64,000 nt of DNA from Clitoria ternatea. Lineage: Eukaryota; Streptophyta; Magnoliopsida; Fabales; Fabaceae. A program made the translations under genes and the position numbers. Location of the stretch: positions 39,208,501 through 39,272,500 of the forward strand of contig CM075671.1 in assembly GCA_037962975.1 (NCBI GenBank), in the 5' to 3' direction. Below, in pieces: positions 9,331-21,212 of the stretch. Each line of letters starts with the position of its first letter. Positions within the stretch are counted from its first letter, which is position 1. The notes below the pieces were generated by a model, which ran no database searches, was not told where the DNA came from, and was given only the letters and a program-made list of their open reading frames with translations.

Positions 9331-10745
9331 TTAAGAGGCCGGTGCTTGATCCTCCACAGTGGATACTCCCGCCTTCTCCGTTTGGTCCTCCGCCCCAGTT
9401 TGGGCACCTTCTTGTGCTTTAGCTCCAGAGGCAGCGGTGGACGATGTAGGCTCCATACTTTGACCTTCTGGGAGGGGAGGCAGTTCGTATAGAGATGCAT
9501 TGGGTTCATGGTGCGATCCGTCCTTGTGAACTTCTACAAGTCTTCCCCTATGGAACTCAAAGAACGGATCTAATCCGTACAAATTCAGCTTTATTCCAGG
9601 GTTACGATAGTAGACTTGACGAAGGGCCAGGCCGAAAGATTCATACGCCACATTTTTGCATATATCCAAGGCTTTGGCAGCCTTGGCCTTTGCAGCAGCT
9701 AGCCTTCTTTGAACCTTGGCGTAATCCTCTTCTGAAGGCCCAGCACTCGCACCACCCTTTTTGAGTTCATCAATTTGGGCTTGCATCTCCTTCCGAATAG
9801 ACTCCCACTCCCCAAGTTCCTTGTTGCGACCATCCTCCATAACTTTGAGATCGTCAGCAAGCTTAGCCGATCTCTTCTTCTCCAGTTGTAATTCTTCTTC
9901 AAGGAGGGGTATGGATTTGTTCTTATTTTGGAGGTCGGCAACTTCCCGTTCTAGGGCCTTATTCGCAAAATGAACTTTGCTTGCCTCTTCAGTTTTCCTC
10001 TGGAGTGTTTCTTTAGTTTTTTCCAATTCCGATTCCACTCCCCTGCGAACTTCAGCTTGCTTGGCTGCCCATTTCTCCTTCACTGCGAGTTCGGTCTCAA
10101 GTTTTTCAACCTGATCCATATAGTCAGCTTTCTCGCTTAGGGACTCAAGCAGGCCAGACAGTTCATCAAGTTGCCAACGGCCAGCCTTACAAGCACCTCG
10201 GACTCCAGCAGCGTCGAGGGAAGGGCGGAGGCAATACCGTGCTTTTGGGAGAGTAGGAGGCATGGATCCTTGAAACCACAAGTAAGGAGAAAGGAAGGAG
10301 TCACGTGGAGGATCGAATGCTGGAGGAGGACCATTCCCAGAGTCCGGTTCCGAAGCATTATGAGAAGAAGGGGCAGAAGACTCAGGAACGGGTTTCTTTC
10401 CCTTGTCCTTCTTCAATTCAGCGTCTTCGGCCGTCCTCTGACGCTTCTTCGCAGGGTCATCAGAGGAGGGCTTCTCTTGATTGGCCTTCTTTACAAGATG
10501 CCTCTTCTTCCTCTTTTTCTCTGGGACGGCCTCTTCGCCACCCGCTCCAGCGGCCTCAGATGCTTCTTCGGTCTCCTCCTCCTCGAAGAGGGGAACCTCA
10601 TCTCCTACTGCAGAAGTCAGAGGAATGAGGGGAGTTTTGGTGGCGTTCCTCTTCGCCTGGATTTCATTTTCTTCAGAAGAGGAGTCATCGTCAGCCATCA
10701 TGGACCTTAGCGACAACATTTCTGGGCAGGCCTTTTCAATTTGTT
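9331..10745 (-). CDS. Antisense gene, exon 2 (acidic and basic region plus long coiled coil)
   Basis: On the minus strand a good 3' splice site (TTTTTGTTTTGCAG) ends at 10746 and exon 2 starts at 10745. It completes a codon with the last base of exon 1 and stays open for 471 more codons to 9331. The start is acidic and Ser-rich (MADDDSSSEEN), then come lysine/arginine clusters that look like nuclear signals (KKRKKRHLVKK). A long heptad-rich coiled coil spans roughly the middle third, with runs of Glu, Lys, Leu and Ala. The tail is Ala/Glu/Thr-rich. I cannot assign a biochemical function. Proteins pairing a PF04195-type N-terminus with such a coiled coil are common in plant genomes and belong to gypsy elements. 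It could also be read from its own ATG, but the splice to exon 1 keeps the frame exactly. Confidence 0.75.
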
Positions 10746-10839
10746 CTGCAAAACAAAAAGAGTTGAATAAGCATACAAGAAGGAAAATAACTAGAACGGT
10801 ATAACCATACAACACAAGGAGAATAAGAGCGAATATTAC

Positions 10840-11998
10840 GGAGGTAGGTGTTTTTGATGTCTTCCTCGGCCAAGAGAAGACGGCTGGAAAACCCTTTGAG
10901 GGTCTTTGAGGCCGTCTGCAGGGCGCTCAAGACCTCAACAGAATGAGGGGAAAGTTCACTCTCATCTGTATAATAAGCACGGCTCATAAGGAGAAAATGC
11001 TCGTGCGTCCAGCTAAGGGGAAACTTGGTAAACCCCTCTTTATTTCGCTAGAAGACCGGCTTATTTGGTTGAATCCGGACCCGCGTGTAGTAGTGCTTGA
11101 AGGAGCGCCCATCTACCTTTGCGGATTCCGTATAAGACTTGAAATTTACAACCCTTGAGTCACTACGGAGTGTAATGAACCCAAGGCCGCCCTTCTTATT
11201 AGCTCGGCGGACCACTTGGCAATAGTAAAATAGCTTGGCCACAGTGGCGGAGAAGCCAAAATGCTCCCCCAAGACTTCCAGAGCCCGGACAAGACTCCAA
11301 CCGTTGGGATGTAATTGTGAGGGGGCACAGTCTAAGAAACGCAGGACGGCCATCTGGAAATCCGTCAGTGGAAAGCGCACCCCCAGCTTTAAGAAAACGA
11401 AGTCGTACATGTAGACCGACCGCGCGTCAGGGACGTTGTGGCATATTCTTTCAGAAGGATGCGGAGCCATCACAGCGTATCGTGCTTTGTACTTCTTATC
11501 CGAGTATATCTTGCAGCGGAAAGAAACCGTGCGCTCCTCCTCACTTGCATGGTGCGAAGGGATCTCTAAGAACTCCTCTTCCACCCAGCAGTAAGGTTTT
11601 TCCCTGTTAAGTTTCTCCCAATCAAGCCGGTGTGCCACAACATTGACACACCCTTCAGCAGAGCGGAGAAACGGCGTTTTTCCACGTCCTGGAAGATCCA
11701 TGGTTGTGCAGGCGCGGTGGAATGCGTAGGTGCTGTGATAAAAAGCAACATCGTCAGAGAGATAACCCTCAGCACTTGACCCCTCATCAGAGCGGCTGGT
11801 AGCCCTCGAACCAAGGGAAACCTCAGAGCGACGAGATGAAGAAGACGCTCGTGAGGAAGAAGCTTCGGCTCTCTCTGAGCGATGGCGCCCAGCCACAGGA
11901 GGATTCGCTGGAATCCTCCCACCACGGTGGCTAAGGGGGGCACGAGAGCCAAACCTCCCTCTATTTGAAGGACCAGCGTGTCCAGCTCTAGGGCGCAT
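10840..11998 (-). CDS. Antisense gene, exon 1: PF04195-like 'putative gypsy type transposon' protein, with internal stop
   Basis: Reads from ATG 11998 down to a 5' splice site at 10839 (CTCC then GTAATATTCG); the intron is 10746-10839, 94 bp. Residues 1-75 are Arg/Ser/Gly-rich and low in complexity. About residues 195-310 carry the features I know from the 'putative gypsy type transposon' family: FVFLKLGVRFPLTDF, an APSQLHPNGWSLVRALEVL stretch and a C-terminal FPLSWTHEHF-type block. A TAG at 11048-11050 (codon 317) interrupts the exon between the last two; the frame is open again on both sides, so this is one lesion. Together the exons are 858 codons, including that stop and the terminal one. 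The gene is transcribed against gag-pol, as in other Tat elements with extra antisense ORFs. Role unknown. Confidence 0.8.
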
Positions 11999-12164
11999 GA
12001 TGGAAATAGAATGATTAAAATTGCAAGGAGTTGAAGGGAAGGAAGGTTACCTAAAGAAAGAGGATCTTTGAGAAGTTGAAGACGACAAGGAAATTCCAAG
12101 GAAATTTGAGCAGAGTTTCACTAAGTTTGAGAGTAAGGATGGATTCCTAAATCTGCTAAGAGTT

Positions 12165-12174
12165 CCTTTTATAG
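12165..12174 (-). promoter_or_regulatory. TATA box of the antisense gene
   Basis: On the minus strand CTATAAAAGG lies about 170 bases upstream of the ATG at 11998. It is a near-perfect plant TATA box, and the sequence that follows has no ATG-rich clutter. It suggests that the antisense gene has its own promoter inside the element rather than relying on the LTR. Use in vivo is inference. Confidence 0.55.
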
Positions 12175-12673
12175 GTAACGAAGAAACACAGTGTTTCATC
12201 GAAGGTCACAAGGCTTGCCTCAAAACGCAACCCTTTCAAATTGAAACGACTCCGTCGTTTCACCACAAACGGGCGTGAAAACAGTAACGTTTCAGCAAAC
12301 ATTTTCGCTTAATGGGCCCCCACTCAGTTTGAATCCAGGCCCAATAAGCTCAATCGACGGTTACACTCTTGGGCAATGATGGCTCTTGCATAAAAAACGC
12401 ATTTATTGTCTAATCATGCTGTGCGCATTTAATGCCTACCAACCACTTTTCGAATACCAAGAGTTTCGATTTTCAAAAACTCTTGGGATTTCCGCTGCTT
12501 ATTTTTATGCTGTCTAAATCCGTTGTACGCAACGCGAGAAGGGTGGTCACTCGTTTACTAGAGCGGACGCCACCGAGCTCCCAGAGACTTACAAGAATGT
12601 ACTACCGGCATCTAGACTTCTCTCAAGAGTTGTGTAGCTCATATGAGCAACTTAACAGTCCCTCATACAAGCT
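12175..12673. other. Non-coding region between antisense promoter and 3' LTR
   Basis: No credible gene. It probably holds upstream control sequence for the antisense gene; CGACTCCGTCGTTTCACC near 12247 is partly self-complementary. The 84-codon frame at 12432-12686 crosses into the LTR and has no protein-like features. Confidence 0.5.
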
Positions 12674-12683
12674 AGGGGACAGA
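12674..12683 (+). promoter_or_regulatory. Polypurine tract of the Tat element
   Basis: AGGGGACAGA directly precedes the TG of the 3' LTR, where plus-strand DNA synthesis is primed. All but one base are purines. Confidence 0.75.
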
Positions 12684-13490
12684 TGATCCGGTCTAGATAC
12701 CGGCCCCCATACTTGTGACGTCAGACTGATCTCATATAAGGAAAACCGGTGTCCAGGTTCAACGTTACCACACCGGATATCCGTTGTCTGGTCATCCGCC
12801 CTCACTCCATGACAGCATCATTCATTTTCGCTGTAACGGTTCTGTGTTCATTGATACAGGATATTTATATAATTGTTAGCTTTTCCCTCATAGCAAGAGA
12901 AGAGCCTTTTGATAACTTATCAACGAAGACACTGTTTGTAGCAAAATACGTCACATCAATGGCTTCAGAAAGTAAGTGGGCGTGTCAGCAGATTATGCGG
13001 AAAAGGTGATTATCCTCTCCTCTCTCTAGAGGATTGTACTCTGATAATTGACCTACCCTCCTGACACATTCTGAAAGTCGAGCCACTTTGATTGACACAA
13101 TATACACGCAATCAGAGATAAGGGACCCACCTGCATCCAACGTCTCATTTTTTCTCTTACGTTCAACTATAAGAAGCCATATCAACACACATGCATGGTA
13201 TCGTTATTCTATCTCACACTTTACTGTTACTACGCTTGAGTATTCATTCAGTTCATACACTCTTCTAACTTGAGCGTCGGAGAATCTTCGCAGGTGGCAC
13301 CACCTTTCGCCCCCCTACAACGCGAATCGTTGGTGTAAAGGATCTCCAGGACAACAAGATCGGCCTCTCCCACTGAGAGACCGGATTAATACATCGGATA
13401 TACACAGTTCCGGTGTGCAAACCCTAAAAACACCTGCATCCTTGTGGCTGGTCCCACACCGGATCCTAGACCCCGGTCCAGACCAGTTCA
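12684..13490 (+). repeat. 3' LTR of the Tat element
   Basis: Same length and ends as the 5' LTR, with two substitutions (13073 and 13108). It is followed by ATTAT at 13491-13495, matching 1515-1519. It repeats the TGACGTCA palindrome at 12716-12723. Confidence 0.94.
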
Positions 13491-13495
13491 ATTAT

Positions 13496-14250
13496 GTTTT
13501 TCTTTTCTGTATTGATCATTTAATCTTTTATGACAATCCTTATCTGAGCAACAATAGGTACTGTACTGTAAAAGTAAACATCCTTTTCGATTGGAGGGTA
13601 GGTCGCTTTGCCTCTTCAAAAATATAGGCATAGCTAGTAATTGCTTATGCCTAGATCATCATGTGATGATTGAGAGTAGTTCTTATTCTAATGTAACTGC
13701 TCTTTTTAGGGTAATGACGTGTGGAGCAACTCGATCTATATATGTGTGTAGAATAATGCATTACGTGAAATCTCTACAAATGCAGGCAGCGAGGGGATTA
13801 ACTTTTTGTATCTTGCAGCAATGATCACAAGTCATTTCCAGCTATAGTGCAACCAAACCAGAAGAAGCAAAAAGCCCCCACAACGTCGACATATATGTTC
13901 ATTCTTCCATCATCAAAATATCATGCTTGTATTGCATGCATGTACCTATCTTTTCCCACTATGATTGCTTTATTTTTTCTTCTAGGTGACCCTAAAGGTC
14001 TCTTCTGTCCTAATCGAAATTGAAAGTTGAAAATTAAAATTCATCAAAGTATATCTTGTTATTTTAACAAAACCTTTTTTAAATATGTGATACAATTTAA
14101 ACCGTAACAATGTTTAAACAACAAGACTATTATCAATATCTTCCTTTATTTAGCCTTAGATAATAAGCATATAAACTACATCTCATTCATATCATGCAAT
14201 CGCCTTTTAAGGTAATTAATATATTTTTAATTAAAAATTATACTTTATCT
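13496..14250. other. AT-rich intergenic stretch
   Basis: Right flank of the Tat insertion and, before it, continuous with sequence left of 1515. I see no gene. The small frames at 13415-13824 begin inside the LTR or have no recognisable feature. Confidence 0.5.
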
Positions 14251-14288
14251 GTATTAGAACTATATTGTCGTTTTAACTTTTTTTTTCC

Positions 14289-14515
14289 ACAACTATTGTC
14301 GTTTTAGGAGTTCAAGATGTAATCAAATTATATTTTCTAATTGTATATTTCATTTGACCAATAAATAAGACTTAGGAAGTTATTGAGACATTATTTATTA
14401 CTAATAATATAATAAAATTAAATGAGGATATTTTAATCCATATCAACTCAAATAACTACACACTTAATGATTTCTTAATCAGTGTGAAAAATGCTAAAGC
14501 GACAATAGTTTTGGG
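14289..14515. mobile_element. MITE-like element with CTATTGTCG terminal repeats
   Basis: The left part has ACAACTATTGTCGTTTTAG (from 14289) and the right part, reversed, has CCCAAAACTATTGTCGCTTTAG (ending 14515). This gives an inverted repeat of about 20 bp around an AT-rich core without coding capacity. A partial relative starts near 30858 and shares the words aactattgtc, ttcaagatgtaat or ttcaaggtgtaatt, and caattaataagactt. The outer borders and target duplication were not resolved. The style recalls Stowaway-type MITEs. Confidence 0.55.
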
Positions 14516-17500
14516 ATGAGGGGAGTATATAATTAATTAAAAATGATAAAAATATATTTAGAAGTATCAATACTTCTAAGAATATTTTTATAGGGTAATT
14601 TACCAATTAAATGTTTATTTTTTTACAGGAAGGGCTAGTTGTGTTCTTTTTTGCGATTCATCGGTGCCACCACAATAGTGACTAGGTCGTTCATCGATCC
14701 AATAAGGCCAAGGTAAGTTGTTATCAGCCATAATTTTATTTTAAATTTGATTAACTCTATAATTATTTGCTTTCATAATAATTTTTTGTTTTAATAAGCC
14801 AAGAGAGTTCGATGTTGTGTCGAGGAGATGGAAGCTAGATCCAACGAGTCACTTGACTCATAGAATAGGATCCAATTGTGGATGAACATCGTTGGTAGAA
14901 GGAACCGTGGTCATCTTAATTTATGCCATTAGTTTCTTTGTCGCCAATGTTCATAAAGGGTGTATGTGTATATCGATGACTTAAACCTTCCTCGCCTCGG
15001 TCAGATCCCGAGTTGTCATGGCTTCGAGCTGATGAGATGGAGAAAATAAAAAATCAGATGGGAGATATAAAGTAGGTGAAGGCGCAACCAACATGATTTA
15101 AGCAGACAGGGGTATAGATGAAGTAGTTTGAGCAGATCAATGCAAGCCCAACTGATTGAGCTTTAATGAGTCCAACAAGGTAGGTCGTTCAGGGATAGTC
15201 ATTAGCCTTAGTATCATGTTAGATTGGACGATCAATTCTTCTCTATATAAGGAGGAAAAAGAGGAGCCTTAACTTCAATTGCGGCGTTGTCATCACTAGT
15301 GTCGTTTAGCTCTATCCCCTAGTGTCCTCCTCAGCCCCCTAGCAACAGGCCCCCGATTAGTCACATGCAAAACCCCATTGTCCCAATAACAGCCACTTCC
15401 GCACCATAGAAGACATCGCCCAGACGACCACACAGGACATCACCTTTGCCCTAGACATTGGTTATTTTTGTTTTTATTTGTAGTATTTTTTTTGTATCTA
15501 TTGAACACTATAAATTTTAAGTTTTATATATGTATTTTAGTTTAGTATATTTTTATAGGTGGTGGTGGTTGAAGGTATAGGGTTTTGGTTTGGGCTTTTG
15601 AAAAAACCTTTCTAACTTATCAAGTTGGCCTTTTTTTAGTTATTGTACATAATTTTATAGAGAAATATAATTCGAAATACATTATAATTTAAAAATACAT
15701 AATATTTTTTATGAATCATATAGTTTATTAAATTTAAATTTCATTGAAATCACTTTTGATATGAAAAATATATAACTAGATGTATATTATATTTAAGTTG
15801 TTAAGCTTATAAAGATAAATCGAATTGTTTAAGATAAACTAAGCTCAGACTTTTATATAGACTATCAAACTAAGTCAGAGTTTTAAATAGATTAGATAAA
15901 ACCTAAAAATATGATTCATATAAGACTATAAACCTGACTCAAACTTTAAACTTAAAGTAACATACAAGACTTAAAACTTAACTTGGTTCGGTCTATTCTC
16001 ATATATAATCATTATCACACAAAAGAGGTGTTTCTTGCTGTAATAGTATATATTGATAGAATTAACTTAATTTATACTCGGGTATTGAATAAATTTCGCT
16101 TGTATAGGTGCGAATGAATTTCTTTGACATATTCTTATTAATTTGTGTGTTTCTGAAGGTATATTATTATATATTGTTATTTATATGACTAGTGTGTTGA
16201 TCTGTGTCTTCTGTGTTTGTCATTATGGTGGTAGGACAAGCTGCTGAGATAAGATTTTGTGTCTATGGCTTAACCATCAATGTCAATGAAAACGGACTAG
16301 AGTTGGCAGATTCATTGGATCGTTTCACTGTTCAGAACAAATTTACAAATTCAAGGGGCAACGTGTATGGGTTTGAAAAGCAGAAGAATTTATTTCGTTT
16401 CATTTAACAATTATTCTATGCTTATAGGTAATCCAGTCGAATAGAGATATTGGTGGAGTTAATTCTTTCAGCATTGTTTCTTAAAAATAATAAACATGTA
16501 CTGTATTAAGAGGTAACTCTACTGAATCGGGATATTCACAATATGGTGAAATTAATTCTTTCAACTTAAAGTTGTTTCATTTAAATTATAAATTTGAGAT
16601 TTTCTTTAAAAAAGAATCTGTATAATATTGAATCAAACGCCTGTTATTTCAGTTTAATTTGTTTGTATTTGTTCAAATCCAACTTGTTTTGTTGAAAGAT
16701 TCTCTTAGACAAAAAAAATTATATATGATTAAGTGTGAAAGATTCTTTTAATATCCATTTTTTTTACTTTCTTTATAAAATATATTACATGCTAGCTCGT
16801 TTTTATTTTAATCTTTCCAATTTAATTTTCTTATATTTTAAATTTAGGCTAACTTTTTATTGTATTATATCATTAGCAATATACTTCCTTATTAAACTTG
16901 TCATCATTTCATTCTTTATGCGCTGTTTCTCCACATATTCTTCTGGTTCTAACTATAAATAAATCAGATAAATTTTATATAGATTAAAAAAATTGATTAA
17001 AAGTTATTATTTGTATTAATGTTATATATTAATATTTAATGTATTTGTTAAAGTGTCTTTATCTCGTTTATTGTATAAAACATTTAATTACTTTAAAAAT
17101 ATATTAAAAAAAGATATTTAATGACATTAGAAATATTTTTCTTATTTAGAGACAAAGAAAAATTTTAAAATTTGCTTAAAGCCAGAATTGGAGGAAGTAT
17201 ATACTAGCGCTTTTGACTTGTGCATTCAACCAGAGTATTTTTTTTTTTCAAGTTCCTCGTGTAAATGGGAACAAAAAAATATTAAAAGTAAATAATATTT
17301 ATGCAAAAATATTATTATAAATATGTATAATGCTGGGTTAAATACTAATATACATTTGTTGAAAGTTTTTATTTTCGTATAGAATAAAAGTTTATTTCAA
17401 TAATTTAAATATTAATAAATGATAACATATAAATTTGATTCTGTTCAATATTATATATTTGATATAATTCTTTTAAATGTTAGGTTTTCTTTCCTTCTTT

Positions 17501-18065
17501 CTCATTATGGGTCATATACAATAACTGTATTTCTAAGTCATATAAATATTTATTTTTATATTTTAAAAATACTATATATACTTCCAAACATAGTTTTCAC
17601 CATGACCGTTTAATCAAAATATATCTATATTAATATTCTTTAACATAAATTTTATATCAATATAAATTTTTTTATTTTTTACAAAAAAAATCATCAAACT
17701 CATTTGAATAATAATATGGTGATCATGTGAATATATTAATTCTTATATTAATATTAATTTATATATAAGTTCTGTACTACCCATCCTTATAAGGTCTGTT
17801 TTTTAAAATGTTCCTTATTATAAGACTCTCTTCAAATTTCTTATGTCATTAAGTTTTTTTTTTATCTAAATACTCATATTCATGTATAACTTTTGGTGGA
17901 ATCAATATAATAATAAATGACATATATCAATTAGATTATTTATCTCCAATGATAATTGGATAGTAAGTAGAGAAACTAAATAGAGAGAGAATAAGTTGAG
18001 GAAATTAAATGATAAGTGATGACTACTTTAAAGATAATTTTGGAAAATTAATATAAATTTTAAAC
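14516..18065. other. AT-rich intergenic DNA with anonymous ORF at 16204-16407
   Basis: About 14630-15480 is richer in G and C than its surroundings but has no long frame; it may be decayed transposon coding DNA. A 67-codon frame at 16204-16407 encodes a fairly protein-like sequence (for example GQAAEIRFCVYGLTINVNEN and GNVYGFEKQKN). I do not recognise it, and it may be an exon piece. The rest, 16410-18060, is very AT-rich with nothing supportable. Confidence 0.4.
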
Positions 18066-19508
18066 TGTTATTCAAGTAGCCTCAATACTCAAGAGGGGGA
18101 GTGAATTGAGTTTTTAAAACTTTGCTTGAAATGCCTTTGAACTTGATTCTTTTATCACAAGTTTAGAGATTATAAAAGTAAGATCAAGTAAAGTATAAAA
18201 GATAATGCAAAACAAGAGGCAAATATGGATATGGCAATTTATCAAACACTTGGTGTGCAATGTTCAAGGTTAACTAATTCAAGCAAGCTCAAGTATGTAA
18301 ATCCCAATCAACCAACTTAAATCAATTCAATGCAGTATATAAATGTAAAAGAGTTAGGGAGAAGAGCTTGCAAACCAATTTAACGAGTTCCACCAACCCC
18401 GATGTACGTCTCGCCTTCAAGCAACCCACTTGAAGGATTTCTACTATTTAAGTTTAGAGATTACAAGCTATGAGCAATTGCAGCTTCCTAGTGTCCCACA
18501 CTCAAGAACTCAATCCTCACTAGCACAAGGGCAACCCACCCAATCTCTCAAACTCTCAATACCCAAAGGTTGAACCCCAACCTTTGTGACCACTCAATCT
18601 AGAGTGAAAACCTTTGTGTTTGGAGTAGTGTTTACAAGCAAGTGACTCTCTTAATAGAGTAGATGTACAATTGAAAGCTCTCTCTCAAATTCTAACTCTC
18701 AACAAGAGAGGATATACAAGTTGAAGTTCTAAGTTTCAGAAAAATGAAACTATACAAGGATAAAACTCACAAGACTCAAGAATTGATTTCCTTTGATGGA
18801 TGTAATTTGTTCATTGAGTAGCTTGAAGGAGTCTTGCATTTATAGGGCTTGGAGATGAGCATAATGGAGTTCCTAGCCGTTGCATGTAGTGGGTATCTGA
18901 GAAATGGTGAAAAAATGAGCTGTTTCCAACTAAAATATGTTTTCCCACTATCGTAATCGATTACGCCTCGAGCTGTAGTCGATTACACTTTGAATTTTTC
19001 AGTCCAGTTCATGCTGTAATCGATTAGTATTCACCATCTAATCGATTAGCTTAAAGTCAGAACTCTGGTAATCGATTAGATCTTGCCCAGTAATCGATTA
19101 GCCATAGCACCTGATGCATTTAATTCATTTCTTGATCTTGGTAATCAATTAGCATACCCATGTAATCGAATAGTGTCATTTCAGTGGTTTGGTAATTAAT
19201 TGGCTGAAGTCCTGTAATCGATTAGCATATATGCCTGATACATTTGATCCAATTTTTGATGTTGGTAATCGATTATCATACTGGTGTAATCGATTAGTTA
19301 CAAGTCAGAAGCTCTCTAATCAATTAGCCTGTCTCTCTAATCGATTAGTTACAAGTCAGAAGCTCTGTAATCGATTAGCCCTGTCTCTCTAATCGATTAG
19401 CTACGCTGTTTTTGCAGGTCTGATGCTGAATCTTGTTTTTGCAAGATATTCTTCAAAATTCCTTTGTCATTATCAAAATCCTTGAACCTGTAATCATATT
19501 CAAACACA
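18066..19508 (-). repeat. Solo LTR of the SIRE1-like copia family
   Basis: This 1443-bp segment is the reverse-oriented counterpart of the LTR at 60216-61610. Read on the minus strand, it starts TGTGTTTGAAT at 19508 and ends with a cattgaggccacttgaataaca-like tail at 18066. A perfect 5-bp target duplication, TAAAC, flanks it (18061-18065 and 19509-19513). No internal retrotransposon sequence adjoins it, so the element was reduced to one LTR by recombination between its two LTRs. It keeps the minus-strand TATA box CCTATAAATG (plus 18837-18846) and the palindrome-rich U3. Confidence 0.93.
18954..19399. repeat. Cluster of TAATCGATTA palindromes in the solo LTR
   Basis: About 16 copies of TAATCGATTA or one-base variants (for example TAATCAATTA) lie within 446 bp, at irregular spacing of roughly 15-45 bp. 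They lie upstream of the minus-strand TATA box, i.e. in U3, the same place as in the LTR at 60 kb. Confidence 0.9.
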
Positions 19509-19513
19509 TAAAC

Positions 19514-21212
19514 AAATTTAATGATTTTAACTAAATTAACTAACTTTCTTAATACATATGAATTTTATAATAGCCTAGATTTTTGGGTGACGCCCCAGAC
19601 CCTCAGGAACAACTGAGTGTGTCTTATCGAGCTTTATGAAGAAAAGCATGAGGCTTCGACCCGCCCTGTGGGTTGCCTTCATTATAAGACAGTGATGAAA
19701 ATGAGTTTGATCGAGAGGTTAAGTTGGCCAGTGTGGGATATAGGAACCCCGAGTGAATGTAAGTTATAAGAAATCGAGTCAAGAGAACACGAAAGTTGCG
19801 AAGGCATAATGAGAGTGAATGAGAGTGTATGACAATAAGTCGAGGAAAAAAGTGAGATATGGGAAGGTAAGGTAACCGGTAAAAATAATAAATATAGCAC
19901 ATAATTTAATAATATCTTATTGCGATGATAATATTTAATAATAGTATTCGCCTAGTAATAATTAATGTTTAGCAGTAATAATTTCTGCTAGTGGTATTTG
20001 TTTAGTAATAATTAACTAGTGTTTGGTAATAATAATTATGATAAATAATGTTTACTCAATAAAGTATTTAATTTATAAATAATATTTATTAATGATATTT
20101 GATAATATTTAATAATAATTAATATTAACTTTTGTTTATAATTAAAATAATGTTTAATAATATTTAATTTAATAATAATAATATTTAATTAAGATTTATT
20201 TATTTGATAAAAATATTTAGTAAATAAAATATTGTCGAGTTCTGGCATATAATTTTGGGACCCGGTGGATGGTCACGTAGCGACAATCTGACTTGAGACT
20301 AGTATACCTATCAAGAGAATAGTCTAATAGAACAAACCTTATAGTAAATCGAGGAAGACTGGTTTGATTCCATAGGCCCGACCTGAACCTCAAATACCTC
20401 CCCAGTTTAGCCATGCAAGCGGCACAAGTGTCCGATTTCAGCATAATCAATCTCTAATGACCCGTTTCAATAATCTAAACACTTCTCCTAAAGGACCCGA
20501 GGTCTGATTCCAAAAACACAAGCCCCTGGATCTAATTCTAAGAATGTTGCCCCCAGTTCGCTCGTAAACTCAAGTAGTTTTCATATTTTGGCCATAACTC
20601 TTACTCCCGATGTAGGATTTTGATGTGCTTTAGCTTGTCTTAAAGGGAAAAAAGAGATCTACAACTTCCATGTTTAAAGTTTTGCCTAATTCTCATGGGA
20701 ACAAGGACCAATTTTCGTAGCAAAACTACCACGAAATTCAGCCACCTCACACACGCCTTGTCTTGTACCTCCTACGGAGCCGCCAAAACATCACAACTCG
20801 GACCAGGTTTAGTAAATCACGCGTAACTTCCTCTAACAATATCAGAATCACTTTTTTTTCTATGGACTTGTATCAAACACCCCTACAACTTTGACGAGGA
20901 GTCTGAAAGCCAATTCCTAAAGGATTTTTCCCAGAAACTGCATCTTTTTAGTTCTTAAAAATTCAGGAGCTCCAGGAGCAATTTTTCTTGGTTTGGCAAT
21001 ATCTTAAGCTACCAATGTTAGAATTTGCTATTCTTTATATCAATTCAAAGAGAAAAGAAAATCATACAACTTTCATATTGGGTGTTTTTCCAAATTCTCA
21101 CCCCAGAATAAATTGAAGATTTATTAAAACTATTCCAATTTTCAAAAACCTAAAACACACCCAGTTTCTTACACCCTAAGTTATCTTTTCCGTCCACCAT
21201 TTTTTGGCACCA
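19514..21212. other. Retrotransposon-derived sequence, possibly an LTR 3' part on the minus strand
   Basis: No gene is visible. On the minus strand the stretch reads like LTR sequence of large legume gypsy elements (long untranslated text with repeated 'catattttggccataactc'-type words) and ends near 19583 in GGGGCGTCACC, similar in style to the GGTGTCACA end of the LTR at 21559. It does not match that LTR in sequence, so it would be another family or a strongly diverged copy. 19900-20220 is extremely AT-rich. Confidence 0.35.

Larger units (their letters stand above)
1520..13490 (+). mobile_element. Near-complete Ty3/gypsy Tat-lineage LTR retrotransposon
   Basis: Two 807-bp LTRs (1520-2326 and 12684-13490) bound an 11,971-bp element. 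It is flanked by a perfect 5-bp target duplication, ATTAT, at 1515-1519 and 13491-13495. Both LTRs begin TG and end CA. Inside, in order: primer-binding site, gag, protease, reverse transcriptase, RNase H, a second archaeal-type RNase H, integrase, a tandem-repeat region, an antisense two-exon gene and a polypurine tract. The second RNase H between the first and the integrase is the hallmark of the plant Tat/Ogre/Retand group. The internal part is much richer in G and C than the surrounding DNA. The LTRs differ at two sites only (1909 A against 13073 G; 1944 C against 13108 G), so the insertion is young. It cannot make an intact polyprotein because of a stop at 5383-5385. Confidence 0.95.

Noticed and set aside
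10171..10804. Plus-strand frames of 107-179 codons opposite the antisense gene
   Set aside because: Shadows of a real coding exon; Ser/Arg/Leu-rich composition typical of a reversed Glu/Lys-rich gene.
14630..15480. GC-richer stretch as a host gene
   Set aside because: No frame longer than a few dozen codons and no recognisable domain.
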